DNA of 64,000 bases from Brevibacterium permense (GCF_013280495.1 NZ_JABSSX010000004.1:1-64000), one strand, 5' to 3'; numbered from the stretch's first letter, positions 16,547-25,895 are shown. Notes: generated from the sequence alone by a model not told the origin. Program-made: numbers and translations.

Positions 16547-17527
16547 TCAGATGGCGGCGATGAGGCGATCGACCTCTTCCTGAGTATCAGCGGCGGCAGT
16601 CGGCCCGCCGGATCCTCCGCGACTGACCTTGAGTCCGGCCTCTTCGACGATGACGGCCCCACCGGCGTAGTCGTAGATGCCCAGCCCGCGTTCGGCGTAG
16701 CCGTTGACCCGACCTTCGGCGACCATGCACAGGTCGAGTGCCGCCGATCCGCAGCGGCGGATATCGTCATAGCCGGTCATGAGGTCGTCGAGCTTGGCCA
16801 GCTGGGATCCGCGGTTACTCAGCGCATAGGCGAATCCCGTGGCCAGGAGCCTGCCGGACAGCCCGGGCGGTGTCCCGCGCAGTCGCCGCGCCGGAATGGC
16901 GGAGTCGGCTTCGCGCTGGCCGGCCTCGCCATGGTCGGCCAAGCGGCCGTCGATCCGAAAGGCCCCCCGACCGGCAGCCGCCAGCCAGGTGGCATCCAAT
17001 CCCGGCGAGGCGACGAGTCCGATCTGCCAGTCGCCGATACCGAGGCCGGCATCTGCCTCATCTGCGACCGCGCAGACACCGACGGAGAACGCGTGGTGTT
17101 CGATGTTGCGGACATAGTTGACGGTGCCGTCGATCGGATCGACATGCCATTCCAGACGCGGGCCGTCGTCAGCGGTCTCGTTGAGTGCACCGGCCCCCGG
17201 ATCGAAGGCGTGGAGTTTGAACAGGAAGTCCGCCGGGAAGAATTCGACCGGGTCGAGGGCTTCCGAACCCTCTTCGCCGACCATGAGGTCATGGGGCCTG
17301 ACTCGATTGAGGTAGCCGCGCACAAGCGCTTCGATCTGCGCGTCGGCGCGAGTGACGAGGTCATTCGGCGAGGTCTTCGTGTCGACGACACTGGCGTCGA
17401 GACTCGCGCCGAGCAGCGGCCTCCAGGCGAGCATCTGCTCCCACGCCATGAGTGAGAGATCGGAAGCGATACGGATCAGGGAGTGGTCGACGATCTCAGC
17501 GGGCAGCGATTCGAGCTCGGAATTCAT
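16547..17527 (-). CDS. Inositol monophosphatase family protein
   Basis: 326 residues, at the long end for the family. Metal-binding motifs: VGEEGSEA (Glu ligand), WHVDPIDGTVNYV (DPIDGT) and the late GIYDYAGGAVIVEEAG (WDxAAG equivalent, with Tyr-Asp). The RRCGSAALDLCMVAEGRVNGY segment is also typical. Likely removes phosphate from inositol, histidinol or nucleotide phosphates; the actual substrate is not decidable. An unusual loop of Asp/Ala-rich residues follows GVCAVAD. It is 166 bp upstream of the siderophore operon and on the same strand, but separated by the iron box, so probably an independent unit. Confidence 0.85.
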   Translation of the reverse strand: MNSELESLPAEIVDHSLIRIASDLSLMAWEQMLAWRPLLGASLDASVVDTKTSPNDLVTRADAQIEALVRGYLNRVRPHDLMVGEEGSEALDPVEFFPADFLFKLHAFDPGAGALNETADDGPRLEWHVDPIDGTVNYVRNIEHHAFSVGVCAVADEADAGLGIGDWQIGLVASPGLDATWLAAAGRGAFRIDGRLADHGEAGQREADSAIPARRLRGTPPGLSGRLLATGFAYALSNRGSQLAKLDDLMTGYDDIRRCGSAALDLCMVAEGRVNGYAERGLGIYDYAGGAVIVEEAGLKVSRGGSGGPTAAADTQEEVDRLIAAI

Positions 17528-17922
17528 ACGGCCACTCTAGACAACCCTCTCCGCTTCTCGCCTGAGTGTCCGCAGCCATCCGGGAACCGCCCAGGTCCGC
17601 GTCGTGTGTAACAAGACTGCAATACACCGGCGAATATGTACTTCTTGTATCTAAGCCGCTCCAGGAGGTCAGGAACTCCGATTGCACGGCCTTTCCACCG
17701 CACTGGAAACGCACCTGAGGTTGTCGGCAGGGCACTTCCGCAGCAGACATTTCACAAACAGTCGAAGCGTCGAATCCTGAAGCGATTTCCGCGCGCCGAG
17801 CAGAATTTCCCTGAAGGATTTCTTCGCTCATCAGCCCCCTTGTCTCCGTTCGGGGAATTCCTGCCTCGGGCGCCGCGAAGATTCGGTCACGGAATCGTCA
17901 GAAAACGTCCATGAATCGCACA
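17528..17922. other. Gene-poor stretch upstream of the phosphatase gene
   Basis: About 400 bp with lower GC than its surroundings. Open frames exist on both strands but none has a good ribosome binding site or actinobacterial codon bias. It probably holds the promoter of the minus-strand phosphatase gene. I see no RNA gene or operator that I could defend. Confidence 0.4.
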
Positions 17923-17959
17923 AGGGCGGTGATCCATATCGAGTATGGATCACCGCCCT
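17923..17959. terminator. Hairpin terminator of the small HTH gene
   Basis: A perfect 16-bp stem, AGGGCGGTGATCCATA paired with its complement, and a 5-nt loop. It lies 70 bp beyond the stop codon of the minus-strand HTH gene. No long T run follows. Confidence 0.7.
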
Positions 17960-18029
17960 GGTATCTGCGCGGGAAGTGCGAGCACAGAGAGGACCGGCAA
18001 GTGTCGTTCTGCCCCTGTGTTCTCTGGGA

Positions 18030-18284
18030 TCAGGCGGGGTCGGCGACTCCGGCCTTCGGCTCGTTGCGCTTGACCGGTCCGTGCCTGCGCACGATCTCCT
18101 GAACGGCCTGCGAGGAGGTGCCTGCCGCCTCGGCGATCGCGCCGAAGGTCGCGCCTTCTTCGCGGGCGCGCAGAATCGCCATCACATAGTCGGTGTTGAT
18201 TTTCAATCGCTGCCGCGCGACCTTTCGGACCGCCCCGACTAATGCAGCTTGGTCGACTGTCAATTCACGAGCTCGACGAGACAT
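18030..18284 (-). CDS. Small helix-turn-helix protein
   Basis: 84 residues when started at ATG 18284 (MSRRARELTVDQ), which has AAGGGAAG about seven bases upstream; in-frame upstream ATGs lack this. The segment REEGATFGAIAEAAGTSSQAVQEIVRRHG is a helix-turn-helix of the resolvase/Hin type, near residues 45-75. Such small proteins are probably DNA-binding regulators, but no target is evident. It is divergent from the FAD/Fe-S oxidoreductase, so regulation of that gene is possible. Confidence 0.7.
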   Translation of the reverse strand: MSRRARELTVDQAALVGAVRKVARQRLKINTDYVMAILRAREEGATFGAIAEAAGTSSQAVQEIVRRHGPVKRNEPKAGVADPA

Positions 18285-18532
18285 GGTTTCTTCCCTTGCA
18301 TTCATGTAGTGGCCCGTTGCCACGAATTGGTGTAGTCCCATTAGATACCACGAGTATGTCAAGACGCCAAGAATTCCCGGATATAGGAACTCAGGCTACT
18401 GAGTAGCACCGTTCTGAGCACGTGAGATAACGAACGCATAACGTTCCCTGGGGCGGAACGATGACTCTCACTCGCCACTCCCCGCCGTGGAACGTATCGA
18501 TGTTCCAGCAACCCAAGTGGCACAATGCGGAC

Positions 18533-21500
18533 ATGACGACTATGGCCCATCCCACCGGAGCGAATCGGGCGACCGTCGACGAAGACGAGTCCCAGACAGC
18601 GCTTCCCACCGCACTCGCCGAGCAGTTCCGCGCCGCGGGCATCCGTGATTTCAGCATCGATGACACCGACCGCGCCGCGTACTCCTCAGACGCTTCGCTC
18701 TTCCGGCTCGTCCCTGCCGCCATCGTCTTCCCTCACGACGAAGACGAAGTGACGCGGGTCCTCTCCGTTGCCCGCCGCCTCGGTGTGCCGATCACCAGCA
18801 GGGGCGCCGGCACCTCGATCGCCGGCAATGCCATCGGCCGCGGCATCGTCCTCGACTTCTCTCTCCATATGAATGCGGTCCTCGACCTCGACCCTGACGA
18901 GCAGTCGGCCTGGGTGCAGCCCGGCTGCGTCCATGCCCATCTGCAGAGACAGGCCAAACCGCACGGCCTGCGGTTCGGCCCGGACCCGTCCACGCACACC
19001 CGCTGCACGATCGGCGGGATGATCGGCAACAATGCCTGCGGACCGCGGGCTTTGGGCTACGGCCGCACGGGCGACAACATCCTGGCATTGAAGATCATGC
19101 TCATCGACGGCACCGTCGTCACCCTCGATGACTCGGATGCTTCCACGACGTTCCCACGGCTGCATGAACTCGTGGCACAGAACCTCGGCACCATCCGCAC
19201 GAACTTCGGCACGTTCTCCCGCCAGGTCTCCGGGTATGGGCTCGAGTCCCTCCTCCCGGAGAACGGCTTCGACGTCCGCCGCGCCTTCGCCGGCACCGAG
19301 GGCACCTGGGGCGTCATCCTCGCGGCGAAGATGCGCCTGGTCAAAGATCCGACCTTCACCTCGGCGGTCGTCCTCGGCTACGCGGACATGGTCGCCGCCG
19401 CCCACGATGCGCCGCTGCTGAAGGATTTCCCCGTCGCCGCCTGCGAGGGTCTCGACTCGCGCATGCTCGACCGGGTCATCGACACCAAGGGCGCCGAGGC
19501 GGTCCCTCCTCTGCCGGAAGGTGGGGGCTGGCTCGTCGTCGAGCTCACCGGCGAGGACGAGTCCGAGCTCGAGGCCGCGACGCAGCGCCTCATCTCCGAG
19601 TCGAAGTCACTCGACTCCGCGGTCCTCGACGCCCAGGCGGCCGCCGAGGTGTGGGCGATCCGCGCCGATGGCGCCGGCCTGGTCTCACGCACACCCGATG
19701 GTCGCGACGCCCACGCGGGGTGGGAGGATTCGGCGGTTCCGGTGGACCACCTCGGCGATTATCTGCACGACCTTATGGAGCTGCTCGAGGAGCACGGACT
19801 GTGGGCCATTCCCTATGGGCACTTCGGTGACGGCTGCCTGCACATGCGCGTGGACTTCCCGCTCGAGGATCCGAACGGCGGGCAGGTGATGCGCGATTTC
19901 ATGGTCGCGGCCACGAAGCTCGTCGCCCGCTACGGCGGGTCGGTCTCCGGGGAGCACGGGGACGGTCGAGCGCGCTCCGAACTGCTGCGGCTCATGTACG
20001 CCCCGGCAGCGCTCGATCTGTTCGCCCAGGTCAAACGCCTCTTCGATCCTCAGCATCTGCTCAATCCGGGTGTCATCGTCGACCCCGACGCTCTCGACGA
20101 ATCGATCCGCCTGACTCAGCTGCCGCTTCGCCAGGAGCTGCCCGGCACTCTGGCGATGGCCTATGAAGGCGAATCCGCCGGTTTCGCCTCGGCGGTGCAC
20201 CGGTGCACCGGGGTCGGCAAGTGCCGTGCGGATTCAGCGGCCGGCGGCGGCATCATGTGCCCGTCGTATCAGGCCACCCGGGACGAGCGGCATTCGACTC
20301 GCGGACGCGCACGCGTGCTCCAGGAGATGGTGGCCGGGGATCTGCTCGAGCCTCGCTGGGACTCCCCCGAGGTGCACGAGGCCCTCGACCTGTGCCTGTC
20401 GTGCAAGGCCTGCGGGACGGAGTGCCCGACCGGCACGGACATGTCCACGTACAAGGCCGAGGTCCTGCACCAGACCTATCAGGGACGGCTGCGGCCGATG
20501 AAGCACTATTCGCTCGGGTTCCTTCCGCAGCTCGCCCGCCTGGTCACCCCGCTCGCGCCGGTCGTCAACCGGGTGTCGGGGCTGCCGGGGCTGACGACCC
20601 TGGCGAAGAAGATGGCCGGCATCGACGTTCGTCGCTCGATCCCGCAGTTCGCGTGTACGACGTTCAGGAAATGGTGGACCACCACCGCCGAGGCGCCACC
20701 GCGGTCGCGTACGAACGCCGAGTCTCGCTCGAACGCTGAGTACCGCTCGAACGCTGAGTACCCGGCCAAGGCGTCGTCACCGGCCTCGGATTCGCTGCGG
20801 CCGAACGCTGAGGTCGTGCTGTTCGCCGACTCCTGGTCGAACCATTTCGCTCCGCGCATCCTCGCCGCGGCCGTCGCCGTGCTCGAGCAGGCCCGTGTGC
20901 GTGTGCGGGTGGTCGATCAGACCGTGTGCTGCGGGCTGCCGCTCATCTCCACCGGTCAGCTCGATGCCGCGAAGGCGAATCTCTCGGAGACGATCACGGC
21001 TCTCGATGCCACCGGGGATGTGCCGATCATCGGCGTCGAGCCTTCGTGCTTGGCGACGCTCAAGGATGATTCGCTCAAACTCGTCGCCGATGAGGCCTCG
21101 CACCGAGTAGCTGACCGGGTGCAGACTCTCGCCCAGTATCTGCTGAGCATCGGCGCCGAACTGCCGGACCTGTCCGGGATCGAAGCGCTCGTGCAGCCGC
21201 ATTGTCACCAGTCGGCGATCTTCGGCAACGCGGCAGATAAGGAGCTGTTGGCCAGGGCCGGAGCGGATACGGAGTTCCTCGGCGGGTGCTGCGGTCTGGC
21301 CGGGAACTTCGGCGTCGAAGACGGCCATTTCGAAACCTCGGTCGCCGTCGCCGAGGTGGCACTGCTGCCGGCGCTGCGCAACCGGGGACGGGCCGCCGGC
21401 GTAGGGTCTCGGACTGGTTCAGGAGTCGATGCTTCGCCGACCGGTGCGACAGGGTCCGGCGCAGATGTGTCGCCGAATCGTGCGACGAGTTCAGGTGCAG

Positions 21501-21631
21501 GCGCCCGGTTGCAGGTCGTTCTTGCCGACGGGTATTCGTGCCGCACGCAGATCACGGATCTCAGTGACGCCGAGGGCGTGTCGTTGGCCGAGCTCCTCGC
21601 CTGGGGATGGGGGCTTCAACCGCGGCGATGA
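18533..21631 (+). CDS. FAD-linked oxidase fused to Fe-S (GlpC/CCG-type) domain
   Basis: About 1032 residues. The N-terminal FAD_binding_4 domain (roughly 45-220) has ITSRGAGTSIAGNAIG and TIGGMIGNNACG; a C-terminal FAD-oxidase domain follows, with GEHGDGRARSE. Around residues 555-635 are two cysteine clusters, CTGVGKC...MCP and CLSCKACGTECPTG, for [4Fe-4S] clusters. CCG-type motifs QTVCCGLPL and LGGCCGLAG lie near 798 and 917. This architecture is that of D-lactate or D-2-hydroxyacid dehydrogenases that pass electrons to quinone. Two Ser/Asn/Gly-rich insertions are unusual: RSNAEY repeats near 722-742 and SGADVSP-like repeats near 960-990. I prefer ATG 18533; 18461 is an alternative. Confidence 0.88.
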   Translation: MTTMAHPTGANRATVDEDESQTALPTALAEQFRAAGIRDFSIDDTDRAAYSSDASLFRLVPAAIVFPHDEDEVTRVLSVARRLGVPITSRGAGTSIAGNAIGRGIVLDFSLHMNAVLDLDPDEQSAWVQPGCVHAHLQRQAKPHGLRFGPDPSTHTRCTIGGMIGNNACGPRALGYGRTGDNILALKIMLIDGTVVTLDDSDASTTFPRLHELVAQNLGTIRTNFGTFSRQVSGYGLESLLPENGFDVRRAFAGTEGTWGVILAAKMRLVKDPTFTSAVVLGYADMVAAAHDAPLLKDFPVAACEGLDSRMLDRVIDTKGAEAVPPLPEGGGWLVVELTGEDESELEAATQRLISESKSLDSAVLDAQAAAEVWAIRADGAGLVSRTPDGRDAHAGWEDSAVPVDHLGDYLHDLMELLEEHGLWAIPYGHFGDGCLHMRVDFPLEDPNGGQVMRDFMVAATKLVARYGGSVSGEHGDGRARSELLRLMYAPAALDLFAQVKRLFDPQHLLNPGVIVDPDALDESIRLTQLPLRQELPGTLAMAYEGESAGFASAVHRCTGVGKCRADSAAGGGIMCPSYQATRDERHSTRGRARVLQEMVAGDLLEPRWDSPEVHEALDLCLSCKACGTECPTGTDMSTYKAEVLHQTYQGRLRPMKHYSLGFLPQLARLVTPLAPVVNRVSGLPGLTTLAKKMAGIDVRRSIPQFACTTFRKWWTTTAEAPPRSRTNAESRSNAEYRSNAEYPAKASSPASDSLRPNAEVVLFADSWSNHFAPRILAAAVAVLEQARVRVRVVDQTVCCGLPLISTGQLDAAKANLSETITALDATGDVPIIGVEPSCLATLKDDSLKLVADEASHRVADRVQTLAQYLLSIGAELPDLSGIEALVQPHCHQSAIFGNAADKELLARAGADTEFLGGCCGLAGNFGVEDGHFETSVAVAEVALLPALRNRGRAAGVGSRTGSGVDASPTGATGSGADVSPNRATSSGAGARLQVVLADGYSCRTQITDLSDAEGVSLAELLAWGWGLQPRR

Positions 21632-21661
21632 TCCCGAGGTCAGGGCCGCCTCGGCGAGGTT

Positions 21662-22051
21662 TCAGGCCTTGGCCGTCAGCACCGGGACCTCTGCTTCGAG
21701 GAGGATGCGCTGTGCCTGCGAGCCGAGGATGAACTTCCCGATCGCCGAGCGTTTGCGCAGGCCGATGACGATGAGCTGCGCTTCGTACTCCTCGGCGAGG
21801 TCGTTGAGCGTGCCGGGCAGATCGTCTTCGTGATCGGGCTGGAGCACCTCGACGTCGACGTTCGATTCCTTGCCGAGGTCGACGATCCGCTTGATTTCGT
21901 CCTCACCGATCTCGGTCGGAGCTCCACTGGCACCTCGTCGCTGTGAGTTGATCACGACGGCAGCGCTCGACCGCAGTTTGGCCTCTGCGAAGCCCGCACG
22001 CAGAGCAGCCTCACCCTCGGGAGCGGGTAGGTAGCCAATGAGAATCGTCAT
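21662..22051 (-). CDS. Universal stress protein (UspA family)
   Basis: 129 residues, a single Usp domain. It opens MTILIGYLPAPEGEAALRAG and closes with GLRKRSAIGKFILGSQAQRI, which fits the ATP-binding G2xG9xG(S/T) pattern, followed by EVPVLTAKA. Likely an ATP-binding cytoplasmic stress protein. It converges with the large oxidoreductase, the 30-bp gap containing a GCCGCCTCGGCGA element. The region upstream contains copy 2 of the 56-bp palindrome. Confidence 0.88.
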   Translation of the reverse strand: MTILIGYLPAPEGEAALRAGFAEAKLRSSAAVVINSQRRGASGAPTEIGEDEIKRIVDLGKESNVDVEVLQPDHEDDLPGTLNDLAEEYEAQLIVIGLRKRSAIGKFILGSQAQRILLEAEVPVLTAKA

Positions 22052-22139
22052 GGCCCCCAGTATATGGACTCATCTTTGGTTCGTTCACGTCGGGATCACG
22101 CTTCGGTCAGCAACCCGCAACCCCCATTGCCCCAATTTG

Positions 22140-22195
22140 CTACCTGCCGGCGGCCCAGCAACCCCGCGCGCGGTGGCGGGGCCGCCGTCAGGTAG
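22140..22195. repeat. 56-bp palindromic repeat, copy 2
   Basis: The most diverged copy (CTACCTGCCGG at the left end, CCCCGCGCGCGG near the centre). Its right arm overlaps the 3' end of the WYL regulator gene and supplies the stop codon: the TGA lies within the ACCTGACGG of the arm, and the last two threonines are also repeat-encoded. Confidence 0.88.
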
Positions 22196-23243
22196 TCCTT
22201 GACGCTTCGACGACCGCCTGCGCTCTCTTTGCGTAGTCGCGCAGGGCATCGATGAGCTCGGGTGGGTGGAGCACTTCGATCTCGGCGGGGATGGACGCAA
22301 GGGTGGCCGCAACCCATCGGAGGTCCCAGAATCCGCAGGTGATGCGCACACCATCGGCCGCCTCGGTGATTGTGGCGCTCCGGGTGGGGAACCATTCCTT
22401 CGCTTCCCGCGCCGAGGCGGCCGTGCGCAGAACGACGGTGTGCGGATAGGCGGTGGTGGTCACGGATGCGGACACAGCCGCCTCGGCGTCGGGGTGCTCA
22501 CGTGGGGTCATGCTCAATGTCGTCGCGTGAACCCCGCTCATTCGGTCGAGGCGGAATACCCGATGGTCGTCGCGGTCGAGGTCGAAGGCGAAGAGGTACC
22601 AGTGCGCGCCGAAGACGACGAGACGGATCGGTTCGACGCGGCGGGGTGTCGAGGGATGGTCGCCGGTCGGGACGAGGGACGCTTCGGCAGTCGCGGTGCC
22701 GGACGCGTCGGCGATCGGGCTGCCGGCTGGGCCAGTGACGGTGGGGTCGTCGACGTCAGGGCGTTGCATCTTCCGATAGTCGAAAGTCGCGATCGTCGAC
22801 GCATTGATCCCCGAGGCGAGTGTGATGACCGTGCCGATGTCGACTCCCGGGGCATGGCCTTCGGACACGGACACGGCGGTCGAGATTTCGGCGACGGTCG
22901 CGCGCATCGCGGCCGGGAGCATCGTCTGCAGCTTCGTCGTCGCCGATTCCGCGTGTTCGGTGTCCAGGCCGGCCCCACGAAGTAGCGCCAGGCCGACCGC
23001 GGTGGCCAGCGCCTCGCCTGCGTCGAGCTGCAGAGGCGGCAGCACCGTCCGCGATTCGGCGCGATAGCCCCCGGTCAGGCCCGGTGCCGAGGAGATGATG
23101 TAGCCGAGATCGCGCAGCTCGGCGATATCGCGACGGATGGTTCTCGGGGCGACGTCGAAGCGGTCGGCGAGCTCGGCAGCGGTGTGAGCTCGGCCGGAGG
23201 CGAACAGACCGAGCAGGCTCAAGAGTCGTGCCTCCGACCGCAT
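22188..23243 (-). CDS. HTH (DeoR-like) and WYL domain transcriptional regulator
   Basis: 351 residues. N-terminal winged helix: TAAELADRFDVAPRTIRRDIAELRD at about 20-45. The middle is a WYL domain, RRVEPIRLVVFGAHWYLFAFD, and the C-terminus is the WCX extension. WYL proteins sense nucleotides or other ligands. Start 23243 (MRSEARLL) chosen for GGAGG five bases upstream. An unusual Ser/Thr/Ala-rich insertion lies between the HTH-proximal half and the WYL strand. Divergent from a DinB-family gene with a perfect palindrome between them, so it probably controls that gene and itself. Its stop codon comes from a palindromic repeat. Confidence 0.88.
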   Translation of the reverse strand: MRSEARLLSLLGLFASGRAHTAAELADRFDVAPRTIRRDIAELRDLGYIISSAPGLTGGYRAESRTVLPPLQLDAGEALATAVGLALLRGAGLDTEHAESATTKLQTMLPAAMRATVAEISTAVSVSEGHAPGVDIGTVITLASGINASTIATFDYRKMQRPDVDDPTVTGPAGSPIADASGTATAEASLVPTGDHPSTPRRVEPIRLVVFGAHWYLFAFDLDRDDHRVFRLDRMSGVHATTLSMTPREHPDAEAAVSASVTTTAYPHTVVLRTAASAREAKEWFPTRSATITEAADGVRITCGFWDLRWVAATLASIPAEIEVLHPPELIDALRDYAKRAQAVVEASRTT

Positions 23244-23280
23244 TCGACCTCCGAATGAGAAATATTCGCCGGACATAGTG

Positions 23281-23303
23281 ATGCGGACAGTATATGTCCG
23301 CAT
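23281..23303. promoter_or_regulatory. Operator between WYL regulator and DinB gene
   Basis: Perfect inverted repeat: ATGCGGACA, 5-bp spacer GTATA, TGTCCGCAT. It lies 38 bp upstream of the regulator start and 66 bp upstream of the DinB start, in the divergent intergenic region. This is the usual place for the binding site of a divergently transcribed autoregulator. Confidence 0.7.
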
Positions 23304-23368
23304 TACATCTGACGATAGGATCACCGCTTCAGCAATCCGGCCGCGGCGGACATCGCAAAGGAGAGATC

Positions 23369-23965
23369 ATGCCGTTCTTCACCCCTTCCGTCACGAGCGA
23401 AGCCGACGCCGCATTCACCTACCTCACCCAACAGTGCACCCAGCTCAAGCTCACAGCGCTGGATCTGACTGATGAGCAGGCCCGCAGCACGCCCACGGCC
23501 AGCGGATTGAGCATCTCGGGTCTCATCGTTCACGGAGCTCAGGTGGTCAATAACTGGCTCATCCAGGTCAAGGAACCGACGAGAGAGGTCGGCGAGGATG
23601 ACTACCGGACGGTCAACGAGAAGTTGGGGCTGACGGCGATGTTCGACGGGTCCGCGCTCCCCGACCTCGACATCACCGAGGCGGTCGCGATCTTCGACGA
23701 AGTCATCGACGGGATCGAGGACGCGAGGGCCGCAGTCGACGACGCAGGGACCGACCTCGGCACCGAAGTTCCGATGCCGTACAACCCGTGGATGCCCAAT
23801 GATTTCACTATGACCGTGCGCTGGATCCTGTGGCACCTGGCCACCGAGATCGCCCGCCACGCCGGCCACGCTGACATCATCCGCGAGTCGATCGACGGCG
23901 CGATCGCCTACCAGCTCAACGCTCAGGCGGACGGCGAACCGTGGCCGCCCGAGAGCATGGACTAG
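23369..23965 (+). CDS. DinB family (DUF664-like) protein
   Basis: 198 residues forming the four-helix DinB/YfiT-like bundle. The putative metal histidines are in GLIVHGAQVVNNW (near residue 50) and in WHLATEIARHAGHAD near residues 155-168, the classical three-His arrangement. Members are often thiol-dependent transferases (mycothiol or bacillithiol users), so a mycothiol-dependent detoxifying activity is a reasonable inference in an actinobacterium. ATG 23369 is preceded by AAAGGAGAG at the right distance. Divergent from the WYL regulator. Confidence 0.8.
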   Translation: MPFFTPSVTSEADAAFTYLTQQCTQLKLTALDLTDEQARSTPTASGLSISGLIVHGAQVVNNWLIQVKEPTREVGEDDYRTVNEKLGLTAMFDGSALPDLDITEAVAIFDEVIDGIEDARAAVDDAGTDLGTEVPMPYNPWMPNDFTMTVRWILWHLATEIARHAGHADIIRESIDGAIAYQLNAQADGEPWPPESMD

Positions 23966-23995
23966 AGCTGAGTCCCCACACGATCCCTCCCAAAA

Positions 23996-24051
23996 CTACC
24001 TGACGGCGGCCCAGCACCCTCGCGCGCGGTTGCTGGGCCGCCGTCAGGTAG
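23996..24051. repeat. 56-bp palindromic repeat, copy 3
   Basis: CTACCTGACGGCGGCCCAGC at the left, near-complement at the right, centre CGCGCGCG. It lies between the converging DinB and aceB genes, six bases from the aceB stop codon, and could work as a bidirectional terminator. AATTG follows the right arm. Confidence 0.9.
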
Positions 24052-24057
24052 CAATTG

Positions 24058-25665
24058 TTAGGCGACGAAGGCTTCGGTGGGCTTGGACACCCGGTCGACC
24101 AGGTGGTCGGTGTAGGCCGGCATGGTGAGGAACTCGGCGAACTCCTCGCCCAGTGCCGTCTCGCGGAAGATCTCCACGGCCTCGTCGAAGTGATCATCGG
24201 CGGTGCGCTGCATGAGAGCCAGCTCCTCGCCGAGGTAACGCTCCACCAGACGCGCGGTCACCTGCTGACCGTTGTCCAGAGTCACCTCGTGGCGGATCCA
24301 CTGCCAGATCTGCGAGCGGCAGATCTCAGCCGTCGACACGTCTTCGAGCTGGTTCTCCAGAGCCACGTGCCCGTTGCCTCCGAGCCATTCGTTCATGTAC
24401 CCGATGGCCACGCGGATGTTCACCCGCACACCCTCTTCGGTCACGACCGGTTCGAGGCCGGTGATGTCGAGGATGTTCTCGCTGGTCACCTGCACATCGG
24501 GGCGCTTGTTCTCCAGCTGGTGCGGCTGCGAACCCAGAGCGGCGTCGAACACGGCCAGAGCCGCCGGAACCAGTGCCGGGTCGGCCACCCAGGTGCCGTC
24601 GAAGCCCTGCCAGGCCTCGCGGGCCTTGTCCTCACGCATGCGCTCGAACTCGGCGGCCACGAACTCCTGGTCCGGGTGATCGGCCATGAGGTTGGACATC
24701 GTGCCGATCGCGTGTGCGCCGCGACGGTGGCAGGTGGCCACGAGCCGGTCGGTGAAGGCCTTCATCAGCGGCAGGTCCATCGTCAGACGTTCGCGGTCGG
24801 GCAGAACGTAGTCGGTGGAGTTGCGCAGGTTCTTCACCACGGAGAACAGGTAGTCCCAGCCGGCGGCCTCGAGACCTGCGCAGTGCTCGCGCAGCTCGAA
24901 GAGGATCTCTTCCATCTGGAACACCGCAGTGATCGTCTCGATGTGCGCGGTGGCCCTGATGGTGCCGTGCGGGATGCCCAGCATGTTCTGCGCCAGGACG
25001 AACACCTTGTTCCACAGGCGTGCTTCCTGCGAGGACTCGAGCTTCGGCAGGTAGAAGTATGGTCCGGAGCCGTTGTCGATGAGGTGGCGGGCGTTGTGGA
25101 AGAAGTACAGACCGAAGTCGACCAGCGCTCCGGAGGTCGAGAACTCCTGGCCGTTGTCATCGACGTAGATCAGGTGCTTCTCGGGCAGGTGCCAACCGCG
25201 GGGGCGCAGTCCGATGGTCGGCTGGTTGTCGTTGTTGACGCCTGGCAGCTGTCCGCGGATGGCGCGGAAGAGGTTGACCTGTCCGCCGATGACGTTGGCC
25301 CAGGTGGGGCTCGTAGCGTCTTCGAGATCGGCCAGCCACACCTTCGCCTGCGAGTTCAGCGCCGCCACGACCTCATCCTCGGTGACCGGGCCGGTGAGCT
25401 CCACGCGGCGGTCTTCGAGGCCGGGGGCGCCGGCGGATCCGGCGACCGACCAGGAGCGGTCGGCGCGGATGCGTGCGGTCTCGGGCTTGAAACGGGGGAG
25501 GGTTCCGCCGTTCATCTCGGCCGCGCGGGCCCGGCGCGTGCGCAGCACGTCGCAGATGGTGCCGGCGAACTCGTCGTGCAGCTTGGCGATGAACGTCAGA
25601 GCAGGCTCCGAAAGGACGGTGCCGAAGCCGGTTTCGAGCGGCGCGTTGATCTTGATGTAAGACAT
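24058..25665 (-). CDS. aceB: Malate synthase A
   Basis: Condenses glyoxylate and acetyl-CoA to malate in the glyoxylate shunt. 535 residues, the AceB (not GlcB) length. Signatures: KVWLADLEDATSPTW near residue 100, RPRGWHLPEKH, the GPYFYLPKLES segment, RATAHIETITAVFQMEEIL with catalytic-region Glu residues, and IGTMSNLM. ATG 25665 has GAGGAGA about eight bases upstream. Downstream of aceA on the same strand with a 230-bp gap, so it may have its own promoter as well. The stop is next to a 56-bp palindrome that likely ends transcription. Confidence 0.95.
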   Translation of the reverse strand: MSYIKINAPLETGFGTVLSEPALTFIAKLHDEFAGTICDVLRTRRARAAEMNGGTLPRFKPETARIRADRSWSVAGSAGAPGLEDRRVELTGPVTEDEVVAALNSQAKVWLADLEDATSPTWANVIGGQVNLFRAIRGQLPGVNNDNQPTIGLRPRGWHLPEKHLIYVDDNGQEFSTSGALVDFGLYFFHNARHLIDNGSGPYFYLPKLESSQEARLWNKVFVLAQNMLGIPHGTIRATAHIETITAVFQMEEILFELREHCAGLEAAGWDYLFSVVKNLRNSTDYVLPDRERLTMDLPLMKAFTDRLVATCHRRGAHAIGTMSNLMADHPDQEFVAAEFERMREDKAREAWQGFDGTWVADPALVPAALAVFDAALGSQPHQLENKRPDVQVTSENILDITGLEPVVTEEGVRVNIRVAIGYMNEWLGGNGHVALENQLEDVSTAEICRSQIWQWIRHEVTLDNGQQVTARLVERYLGEELALMQRTADDHFDEAVEIFRETALGEEFAEFLTMPAYTDHLVDRVSKPTEAFVA

Positions 25666-25895
25666 GGGCTTCTCCTCACCCGTCGTAGTGTGTGCCTGTA
25701 ATCTGTGGGTGATCCTCGCCGAGGCGGCTCTACATTGATCGTGAGCGTTCCCGTGGGACCGTGGCGGGGTTTCGATGCGTCTGTGGTGTGACGGAGCGGA
25801 TCGACAATGTAAACCCCGTGAAAACACTGCCGATCCGCCCCGAGTTCTGGGTGGTTTCATCCCCGCTGGTCAGCGAGGTGTGAACCCGGTGCGGC

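Noticed and set aside
17496-17831. A 111-codon minus-strand frame upstream of the inositol phosphatase
   Set aside because: It overlaps the phosphatase start in another frame, has poor codon bias and no recognisable motif.
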